Program-made: the position numbers and the translations under genes
In this document: positions 1 through 5,463 of the stretch, one piece after another
Layout: every line of letters begins with the position of its first letter
How positions within the stretch are numbered: position 1 is the stretch's first letter
Notes under the pieces: generated by a model
The model's input: the letters and a program-made list of their open reading frames with translations, nothing else
What the model was told of the DNA's origin: nothing
Database searches by the model: none
Assembly (NCBI GenBank): GCA_026987795.1
Contig: JALSMF010000482.1
Span: 1-5,463 of the forward strand
Reading direction: 5' to 3'
Length of the DNA: 5,463 bases
From: Bacteroidales bacterium
GTDB taxonomy: Bacteria > Bacteroidota > Bacteroidia > Bacteroidales > JAADGE01

Positions 1-1
1 T

Positions 2-538
2 CAAAAATTTTTCGGTATAGGAAAAGTCACAGCCGAGAAAATGCATAAATACGGTATTCGTAACGGATACGACCTAAAACAAAAAAGCTTACAATATCTG
101 ATAAAACGTTTCGGTAAGCAAGGTAAGTATTTTTACGATATTGCCCGAGGCATTGATAACAGAGATGTTAATCCTGACAGACTGAGAAAATCAATCGGCA
201 CGGAAAAAACCTTTGCCGATGATATTTTTAATATTGAAAATATTTACGAAAAGGCGGAGCAAATTGCAAAAAAACTAATTGCTCGTTGCAAGAACGCCGA
301 AACTTACGGAAAAACACTGACAATTAAGATTAAATATTCTGATTTTAAACAAATTACAAAAAGTAAAACACTAAATTATACAATTAAAGATATTGAAACA
401 ATACTTAGTTTAACCGATGAGTTATTTAACGATACAGACCTTTCTTATAAACCGATAAGACTTATAGGTATGTCTGTCAGCAATTTAGACAATAAAATTA
501 AGGAAAATGCATTTCAGTTAAGTTTTGACTTCAAATAA
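2..538 (+). CDS. dinB: DNA polymerase IV (Y-family translesion polymerase), C-terminal part, 5' end outside window
   Basis: This is the last 178 codons of a Y-family DNA polymerase, which copies past damaged template bases at stalled forks. The reading frame is open from base 2, so the ATG at 41 is an internal methionine and not the start. Visible in order are a helix-hairpin-helix of the thumb region (GIGKVTAEKM, window residues 5-14), the family signature YDIARGIDNR (about 45-54), and RKSIGTEKTF (62-71), where the linker leads into the little-finger domain. The remainder is the little finger, which contacts DNA. The chain ends QLSFDFK, and QLSFDF (bases 515-532) fits a beta-clamp-binding peptide, as expected at the C-terminus of Pol IV. 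The catalytic palm, with its acidic metal-binding residues, lies to the left of the window, so activity cannot be judged. The family call rests on recognised motifs and is firm. Confidence 0.95.
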   Translation, partial: QKFFGIGKVTAEKMHKYGIRNGYDLKQKSLQYLIKRFGKQGKYFYDIARGIDNRDVNPDRLRKSIGTEKTFADDIFNIENIYEKAEQIAKKLIARCKNAETYGKTLTIKIKYSDFKQITKSKTLNYTIKDIETILSLTDELFNDTDLSYKPIRLIGMSVSNLDNKIKENAFQLSFDFK

Positions 539-541
539 GTC

Positions 542-581
542 TTTTTTGCAACTTATTTATATTATTTTTGTCTTATCTTTG
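542..581 (+). promoter_or_regulatory. Putative Bacteroidetes-type promoter of the repeat-protein gene
   Basis: TATCTTTG at 574-581 matches the Bacteroidetes -7 element TAnnTTTG, placing the transcription start near 586-590 and giving a leader of roughly 20 bases. An upstream TTTTTTG at 542-548 could serve as the -33 element, but its 25-base spacing is longer than usual. A second match, TATTTTTG at 563-570, lies 11 bases upstream and could be an alternative -7 box. The start codon at 609 is preceded by AT-rich sequence with no Shine-Dalgarno motif, which is normal in this phylum. No hairpin terminator for dinB is visible in the 70-base gap, so some read-through from dinB is possible. Confidence 0.5.
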
Positions 582-608
582 TATAACCCCTAATTAATTT
601 CCTTTACT

Positions 609-674
609 ATGAATTTAAGATTTATTCTTTATCTCGGAATTTTAATTCTTCTGATAAATTCGACTTTATTTTCT
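609..674 (+). other. Signal peptide coding region (residues 1-22)
   Basis: The protein starts MNLRF, followed by a leucine/isoleucine-rich core (residues 5-16) and a polar end, NSTLFSQT. Cleavage after S22 satisfies the small-residue rule at -1 and leaves glutamine 23 as the new N-terminus. This fits the known Bacteroidetes tendency for signal peptidase I products to begin with Gln, which is then cyclised to pyroglutamate. Cleavage after Q23 is the alternative. The first repeat starts at residue 24, so no spacer separates the mature end from the array. Confidence 0.85.
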
Positions 675-3600
675 CAAACTAATGCCGGTCCCGATCAGGA
701 AATTTGCATAAATACAACCGTACTGGCTGCCGACCCGCCTCCTGTAGGATATTCAGGCAACTGGACAATAATAAGCGGAAGTTGCACAATTACCGTTCCT
801 ACACTTTATAATACAACCATAACAAACATTATTGAAGGTTTTAATGAATTGAAATGGACCATCAGCAACGGAATTAATACTTATGAAGATGCCGTTATTA
901 TAACTAATAATTATCCTACACAAGCATACACAGCTGCCGATGAAGAAATATGTACAAGCATATATACCTTAAATGCAAATCTTTACGGAACAGGAGAAAG
1001 CGGTTTATGGTCTTTAGTTTCGGGCAACGGAACAATAGCAAACCCGACAGTAAATGCAACAAATGTTACCGGACTTTCGCAAGGTATTAATAAATTTGAG
1101 TGGAAAATTACAAAAGGTATATGTTTTTCTAAAGATACCGTAACAGTTACAAATAATGAGGTTACCGCTTATGCAGGTCCCGATCAAACAACCTGCAATG
1201 ATTTTGCAGCATTAAACGCTGATGACCCTGCTCCGGGAATCGGTACTTGGTCTGTAGTTGCTTCTTCCGGAAACCCTGTCTTCGGAGATATTTATTCAAA
1301 CATAACAACAATAACGGGTTTAGGAATTAACACAAATTCATTACAATGGACAGTTCAAAAAGGAAATTGTACAGACTATGCTAACGTTATTATTACAAGT
1401 AACAAACCCACAACGGCAAATGCAGGAACAGACCAAATAATTTGTGATAATTATACATTCCTTTCAGGAAATAATCCGGTAAACGGAACAGGAACTTGGA
1501 CTGTTGTCTCCGGAAACGGAAATTTTGTTAATGTAAGCGCATATAACACGCAAGTAAACTTAGTTAATACAGGATTAAACAAATATAAATGGACTATCGA
1601 ATATAAAGGCTGTACCTCTGCTGATACAGTTGACATAACCTATGATTATTTTATTGCCGATGCAGGACCCGACGACCAAATATGTGTTGATACATATACA
1701 TTAAACGCAAATAATCCGGCACCCGGAACAGGAGAATGGAGAGTAACCGGAGGAAGCGGAACTTTCTCAAATGCAACTCTCTCAAATACACAAGTAAGCG
1801 GATTAATAACAGGAGACAATACCTTTGAATGGAAAATTACACACGGAAATTGTATCCGAGTCGATTATGTAACCATTACAAAAAACACACCCTCTGCAGC
1901 AAATGCCGGACCCGACAAAGAAACATGCAACGGAGAAACTGTAATGGCTGCCGTCAGCCCTGCAGTAGGAACAGGACATTGGTCTGTATTTTCGGGAAGC
2001 GGAACTTTTACAAACTCATTATTAAATAATACGGGAGTTACCAATATAGGTTTAAATGACAATATTTACCGTTGGACAGTTGAATTTGCAAGCTGCTCAA
2101 GTTTTGACGATGTTACGATTACGAATAATTTTGTTTCGGCAAATGCAGGTACAGACCAAATAGTTTGCGGAACAACAAGTATTTTAGATGCAAATCCGCC
2201 CCAAGCAGGAGAAACCGGAACTTGGCAGATATTAGCAGGAACAAGTAAAGTTACAAATTCAAATCTTTACAATTCCGAAGTTACAGGATTAGTCTCAGGA
2301 TTAAATAATTTCAGATGGACAATTTCAAAAGGCTCTTGCGAAAGCTATGACGATATTACAATTACTGACAACCTTTACGATGCCGCTGCAAGTGTTAGCG
2401 GACCTTCTGATATATGCGATGATTTTACTTCAATTATAGGAAATACCCCTCCGACAGGCGGATACGGCTATTGGTCTGTAACAACGGGAACCGGATTTTT
2501 TGATAATTCCGTTGACATATCAACAATCGTAAGAAACCTGTCACAAGGCACAAACATTATCCGCTGGACTATTAATAAAGACGGCTGCGAAAATTTTGAC
2601 GAAATTCAGATTAACAGAAACAGTGTTTTTGCTGATGCAGGAACAGACCAAAACGTATGTGTAAATTACGCAACTTTAAACGGAAATCAACCGACGGGAA
2701 CTCTTACGGGTTTATGGACGTGCACAAGCGGTTCGGGAAGTATTTCAAACCCGACTTTGTATAACACCCCGGTTACTGCCCTGACATCGGGAATAAACAC
2801 TTTTATGTGGACAATCTCCGGTAACGGCTGTACCGACTCTGACGAAGTACAAATTACAAATAATGAATTTATAACATCTGCAGGCTCTAATCAGGAAATT
2901 TGCACCTCATACACTTCTTTAACAGCTTCCGATCCCGCACCCGGCTACGGATACTGGGAAATAGTTTCCGGAAACGGAATATTTTCAAGCCCTTCATCAT
3001 TTAATACAAATATTTCGGGAATCCCGGATTTATCGGTAAATGTTTATAAATGGACAGCATTTAAAAACGGCTGTTCTGATTTTGACGAAGTTATCATTAC
3101 AAATAATTCAATTTCCGCTGATGCGGGAACTGATTTTAATGTTTGCAGTCCTTGGGCAACACTTACGGGAAATAATCCATTACCCGGAACAGGAGTATGG
3201 ACAATACAGGCCGGAGGAGGAAATATTGCTGACCAAAACTCTCCTTCTTCTCAAATCTCAAATTTAAGTTTAGGCGATAACATAATAAGATGGACGGTTA
3301 CATATAACACCTGCATAAACTATGATGAAGTTACAATTAGCAACAATACGGTAACTGCAGCTGCCGGCGGCGACCAGTCAATTTGTCGTGATTACACTAC
3401 ACTTTCAGGACAAGCCCCCGCAATCGGGAGCAACGGTCTTTGGGAAGTTATCAGCGGAAACGGAACATTCCAGAATGCAACTTTATATAACACACAAGTT
3501 ACAAATCTGGCTCAGGGATTAAATACATTCAGATGGACTGTCTTTAGTAACGGCTGCAGCAGCGGAGGCGATGATGTAATAATAAATAATAAAAGTTTTA

Positions 3601-5057
3601 CTGCTGATGCCGGAGCAGACCAAATACTTCAGCAATTTGTTACTTCTGCAACAATGGCTGCAACCTTACCTTCCGGCGGAACAGGAGACTGGATATTACT
3701 CGGAGGTGGCGGCAATATTGCTGCTGTTAATGACCCGAGTACAGCTGTAACAAATATCCCGTCAGGTATTAATGAATTTCAGTGGACAGTAAGTTACAAC
3801 GGCTGTACGGATTATGATGTAGTCAAAATTACGGTAACAGACTTTCAGCCGAATGCAGGTTCAGATAAAACAATATGCTTGGATTCTTTAAAGTTAAATG
3901 CACAGGATATAGGCGGCACACCTCAATACTGGACCGTTGAAGAGGGAACCGGAAATTTTGATAATATTTACGACCCCGCAACTTGGGTAAAAAACATTTC
4001 GGAAGGTATTAACAGATACCGATGGAATGTTACAATAAACGGTGCAACTGCCTATGATGAAATTATAATTACAAGAATAAATGCCTATGCCGGAGCAGAC
4101 CGGGTAATATGTGAAAATTATACAAATTTAAACGGAAATTATCCCGTAGGCAGCATCAGTGCTAATTGGTCTTTAGTTTCCGGAAATGCGAATATTATTT
4201 CTCCGACATTATATAACACACAGGTTACAAATATCGGCGGAGGAAATAATCTCTTTCTCTGGACTGTTTATGCACCTAACTGCTCAACAAGCGATTACAT
4301 AAATATAAATTATGAATATTTATATTCAAACGCAGGTAACGACCAAATACTTTGTGATGACTATACTACGCTTAATGCAGAAAATCCGACAACCGGAAGT
4401 TCCGGAATTTGGTCTGTCATATCAGGAAATGCTGTTTTTGCAGATATAAATGCAAATAATACGGATGTCAGCAACCTTGCTCCCGGAAACAATATTTTAA
4501 GATGGACCGTATATACCCCCTATTGCTCTGCAACTGATGATGTAACGGTAACAAACGATAAGATAATTGCATACGCCGGAACCGACCAAGTTATAAATCA
4601 AGATCAAACATACCTGAATGCCGTTTTACCGCCAAGTTCAGAAGGAGTATGGACTGTTATTTCCGGTTACGGAAACTTCGCAAATGCTAATAATCCGAGT
4701 ACTTTTACGGATAATATAAACATAGGAGACAATATTTTCCGATGGACGGTAAACAATAATAACTGCTCTGATTTTGATGATGTTACAGTTACATACAACT
4801 ATATTCAATCTGTTTCGGGAATTGAGACGGGTATAAAAGTATATCCTAACCCTGTGAATGATATTTTATTTACAGAATTATCGGATCTTGATAATTATAA
4901 AGTTTCTGTTTTTAGTATTACCGGAAAAAAACTAATTGAAAAAAATTCAAATACTCACAAAGCCAAAATTGATTTATCCTCTCTTCCGAACGGAATATAT
5001 TTCATAAAACTGAATTATAATAAAAAACACAATACAATTAAAATTATAAAAAAGTAG
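609..5057 (+). CDS. Giant secreted repeat protein with T9SS type A sorting domain (putative adhesin)
   Basis: The gene encodes 1482 residues. Residues 1-22 are a signal peptide with a long hydrophobic core. Residues 24-1400 are 17 tandem repeats of 78-83 residues, and residues 1401-1482 are a T9SS sorting domain. Each repeat follows the pattern A-x-A-G-x-D-Q-x-x-C, then N/PxxGTGxWxVxSGxG, then YNTQVTNL, then GxNxFxWT(I/V), then GC and D(D/E)VxITNN. This is the look of an Ig/PKD-like beta-sandwich, a repeat type common in large Bacteroidetes surface proteins. There is no enzymatic domain. The inferred path is Sec export, passage through the outer membrane by T9SS, and anchoring on or release from the cell surface, with a role in adhesion, matrix or surface coat; the ligand is unknown. 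The ATG at 609 is the right start because the signal peptide begins there and a promoter box lies just upstream. TAG at 5055-5057 is followed at once by an in-frame TGA. Neighbours give no clue to function. Confidence 0.93.
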   Translation: MNLRFILYLGILILLINSTLFSQTNAGPDQEICINTTVLAADPPPVGYSGNWTIISGSCTITVPTLYNTTITNIIEGFNELKWTISNGINTYEDAVIITNNYPTQAYTAADEEICTSIYTLNANLYGTGESGLWSLVSGNGTIANPTVNATNVTGLSQGINKFEWKITKGICFSKDTVTVTNNEVTAYAGPDQTTCNDFAALNADDPAPGIGTWSVVASSGNPVFGDIYSNITTITGLGINTNSLQWTVQKGNCTDYANVIITSNKPTTANAGTDQIICDNYTFLSGNNPVNGTGTWTVVSGNGNFVNVSAYNTQVNLVNTGLNKYKWTIEYKGCTSADTVDITYDYFIADAGPDDQICVDTYTLNANNPAPGTGEWRVTGGSGTFSNATLSNTQVSGLITGDNTFEWKITHGNCIRVDYVTITKNTPSAANAGPDKETCNGETVMAAVSPAVGTGHWSVFSGSGTFTNSLLNNTGVTNIGLNDNIYRWTVEFASCSSFDDVTITNNFVSANAGTDQIVCGTTSILDANPPQAGETGTWQILAGTSKVTNSNLYNSEVTGLVSGLNNFRWTISKGSCESYDDITITDNLYDAAASVSGPSDICDDFTSIIGNTPPTGGYGYWSVTTGTGFFDNSVDISTIVRNLSQGTNIIRWTINKDGCENFDEIQINRNSVFADAGTDQNVCVNYATLNGNQPTGTLTGLWTCTSGSGSISNPTLYNTPVTALTSGINTFMWTISGNGCTDSDEVQITNNEFITSAGSNQEICTSYTSLTASDPAPGYGYWEIVSGNGIFSSPSSFNTNISGIPDLSVNVYKWTAFKNGCSDFDEVIITNNSISADAGTDFNVCSPWATLTGNNPLPGTGVWTIQAGGGNIADQNSPSSQISNLSLGDNIIRWTVTYNTCINYDEVTISNNTVTAAAGGDQSICRDYTTLSGQAPAIGSNGLWEVISGNGTFQNATLYNTQVTNLAQGLNTFRWTVFSNGCSSGGDDVIINNKSFTADAGADQILQQFVTSATMAATLPSGGTGDWILLGGGGNIAAVNDPSTAVTNIPSGINEFQWTVSYNGCTDYDVVKITVTDFQPNAGSDKTICLDSLKLNAQDIGGTPQYWTVEEGTGNFDNIYDPATWVKNISEGINRYRWNVTINGATAYDEIIITRINAYAGADRVICENYTNLNGNYPVGSISANWSLVSGNANIISPTLYNTQVTNIGGGNNLFLWTVYAPNCSTSDYININYEYLYSNAGNDQILCDDYTTLNAENPTTGSSGIWSVISGNAVFADINANNTDVSNLAPGNNILRWTVYTPYCSATDDVTVTNDKIIAYAGTDQVINQDQTYLNAVLPPSSEGVWTVISGYGNFANANNPSTFTDNINIGDNIFRWTVNNNNCSDFDDVTVTYNYIQSVSGIETGIKVYPNPVNDILFTELSDLDNYKVSVFSITGKKLIEKNSNTHKAKIDLSSLPNGIYFIKLNYNKKHNTIKIIKK
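678..4808 (+). repeat. Array of 17 tandem ~81-residue protein repeats
   Basis: Repeats were aligned by eye on the AGxDQ box and start at residues 24, 106, 187, 270, 350, 431, 511, 592, 675, 756, 837, 917, 999, 1081, 1159, 1240 and 1321. Lengths are 78-83 residues. All 17 keep two tryptophans, one in GxW and one in the xWT/xWK strand. Thirteen (2-12, 15, 16) keep cysteines at both usual places, near repeat positions 10 and 66, and repeat 9 has a third. Repeats 1, 13, 14 and 17 deviate. Repeat 8 has an aberrant opening (ASVSGPSDIC) in place of AGxDQ. DNA identity between repeats is patchy: short blocks are nearly identical (for example 3483-3506 and 4209-4232, 23 of 24 bases), but whole units are not. 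This suggests old duplications, perhaps with some later local exchange. The array is rich in N, T, G and D. Confidence 0.95.
4809..5054 (+). other. T9SS type A C-terminal sorting domain (coding region)
   Basis: Residues 1401-1482 carry the hallmarks of the Por secretion tail. KVYPNPVNDIL opens the domain, VSVFSITGKKL is the middle strand, IDLSSLPNGIYFIKL is the conserved late strand, and the chain ends in a lysine-rich HNTIKIIKK. In this family the domain directs the protein to the type IX translocon in the outer membrane and is normally cleaved off by a sortase-like peptidase during surface attachment. It contains no cysteine, unlike the repeats. The genes for the translocon are not in this window. 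Confidence 0.95.
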
Positions 5058-5136
5058 TGAATGTTTGATAAAAACACAACAATTATTGTCATAAATTAAA
5101 AAATATTTAAATTTTAACTTTTATTAAGATAATTAA

Positions 5137-5168
5137 TTAGTTTTTATTTATTTATTGATATATATTTG
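5137..5168 (+). promoter_or_regulatory. Putative promoter upstream of the hairpin and HAD gene
   Basis: TATATTTG at 5161-5168 fits the Bacteroidetes -7 consensus TAnnTTTG exactly. TTAG at 5137-5140, 20 bases upstream, is at the right spacing for a -33 element but is a poor match to TTTG. A start near 5173-5176 would be expected. The surroundings are almost purely A/T, so a chance match is possible. It is the only good -7 box seen between the repeat-protein gene and the HAD gene. Confidence 0.45.
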
Positions 5169-5174
5169 TAGTAT

Positions 5175-5251
5175 TAAAATTAAAGTTTTCATAGTTTTAA
5201 GGTTTAGGTTAATAAAGAAGGTTAAAAGCACTCATATCTGAGTGCTTTTTT
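5175..5251 (+). ncRNA. Candidate leader RNA or small RNA ending in a terminator
   Basis: A transcript from the promoter box at 5161-5168 would run about 75 bases before meeting the strong terminator at 5224-5251. It has no ATG before the hairpin, so no leader peptide is evident. It contains the direct repeat AAGGTT at 5199-5204 and 5218-5223. TTAAAA at 5174-5179, TTTTAA at 5195-5200 and TTAAAA at 5222-5227 could pair in mutually exclusive ways, although these pairings are short and A/U only. No known RNA family is recognised. It may be an attenuated leader of the HAD gene, a stand-alone small RNA, or simply the end of the upstream transcript. Confidence 0.3.
5224..5251 (+). terminator. Rho-independent terminator
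   Basis: Left arm AAAAGCACTCA (5224-5234) and right arm TGAGTGCTTTT (5239-5249) are perfect 11-base complements around the loop TATC, and the T-run extends over 5246-5251. It lies 167 bases after the stop of the repeat-protein gene and could end that transcript. It finishes just 17 bases before the ATG of the HAD gene. Because the left arm begins with A's, the hairpin could also work, less strongly, for transcription from the other strand. Confidence 0.9.
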
Positions 5252-5268
5252 CTTAAAAAACAAATAAT

Positions 5269-5463
5269 ATGATTATTGCTGTTGACTTTGACGGAACTAT
5301 TGTTGAACACCGATATCCTAAAATAGGAAAAACAAAGCTTTTTGCTTTTGAAACTTTAAAACAACTTCAAAAACAAGGACACCGACTTATCTTGTGGACT
5401 TACAGAGCCGGCAGGGAGCTTGAAGAAGCTGTCATTTTTTGCAAAGAAAACGGTATAGAATTT
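5269..5463 (+). CDS. Small HAD-superfamily hydrolase, N-terminal part, 3' end outside window
   Basis: The first 65 codons of a haloacid-dehalogenase-superfamily protein run off the right edge. Motif I is DFDGTI at residues 6-11, with D6 as the expected nucleophile and D8 as the acid/base residue, on the first beta strand (IIAV). EHRYPKIG follows directly, a stretch I associate with small cap-less HAD proteins of Bacteroidetes similar to Bacteroides thetaiotaomicron BT_0820. Motif II is probably T44 at the end of the strand LILWT. Motifs III and IV (lysine and the second acidic pair) would lie to the right of the window. A phosphatase-type reaction is likely by family, but the substrate is unknown. 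The ATG is the first in frame and sits right before the conserved hydrophobic strand. It is preceded by A-rich sequence without a Shine-Dalgarno motif. The terminator 17 bases upstream leaves almost no room for a separate promoter. Confidence 0.88.
   Translation, partial: MIIAVDFDGTIVEHRYPKIGKTKLFAFETLKQLQKQGHRLILWTYRAGRELEEAVIFCKENGIEF

Noticed and set aside
41..538. ATG at 41 as the start of a 165-residue protein
   Set aside because: The frame is open upstream to the window edge and encodes the first part of the Pol IV helix-hairpin-helix, so this ATG is internal.
1451..1636. Open reading frame on the minus strand inside the repeat gene, with a second one at 1865-2062
   Set aside because: Both lie antisense to similar parts of the repeats, show no recognisable domain, and arise from the repeated codon pattern of the real gene.
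1829..2029. Plus-strand open frames of 66 and 75 codons (the second at 3040-3267) in other frames of the repeat gene
   Set aside because: They overlap the long gene completely and their translations have no protein-family features; they are frame shadows.
678..4808. CRISPR array or DNA-level satellite repeat
   Set aside because: The ~243-base period is coding, keeps frame throughout, and is conserved at the protein level more than at the DNA level.
5079..5089. Small palindrome ACAATTATTGT, a possible operator
   Set aside because: It has five-base arms in AT-rich DNA, sits far from either promoter box and has no second copy; chance is the simpler explanation.
5061..5099. Twelve-codon reading frame starting just after the stop of the repeat gene (MFDKNTTIIVIN)
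   Set aside because: It is too short to support, has no ribosome-binding context, and lies in A/T-rich sequence where such frames are expected by chance.
5096..5117. A/T-only inverted repeat around AAATATTTAAATTT, a possible terminator for the repeat gene
   Set aside because: It has no G-C pairs and no U-tract; the hairpin at 5224-5251 is a far better terminator.

Overview
The window looks like chromosomal DNA from an AT-rich member of the Bacteroidetes (Bacteroidota). Four things point there: a very large secreted protein ending in a type IX secretion (T9SS) type A sorting domain, a signal peptide ending in ...LFSQ, promoter boxes of the form TAnnTTTG, and start codons preceded by A/T-rich sequence without a Shine-Dalgarno motif. 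The genus cannot be fixed from the sequence. All genes read on the + strand.

Layout. (1) 2-538 is the 3' end of dinB (DNA polymerase IV, a translesion polymerase), cut by the left edge, with a C-terminal QLSFDF that looks like a sliding-clamp-binding peptide. (2) 539-608 is a 70-base gap with a likely Bacteroidetes-type promoter. (3) 609-5057 encodes a 1482-residue exported protein. It consists of a signal peptide, 17 tandem ~81-residue beta-sandwich-like repeats that fill the whole mature chain, and a C-terminal T9SS sorting domain. It has no visible catalytic domain, so a surface or secreted adhesin or structural role is the best inference. (4) 5058-5268 has no protein gene. It holds a promoter-like box, about 50 bases of leader, and a strong rho-independent terminator that ends only 17 bases before the next start codon. 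(5) 5269-5463 is the 5' part of a small HAD-superfamily hydrolase gene, cut by the right edge.

The three genes do not form an obvious pathway. DNA repair, a cell-surface repeat protein and a small phosphatase-like protein seem to be neighbours by chance, each probably with its own transcription control. No T9SS machinery gene, mobile element, tRNA, rRNA or CRISPR array was seen.

Most worth a second look are the loss of cysteines in particular repeats of the array (1, 13, 14 and 17), although both tryptophans are kept in all 17, and the terminator lodged in what must be the leader of the HAD gene, which suggests either attenuation or a short independent RNA. I see no convincing sign of a wholly new multi-gene system here.
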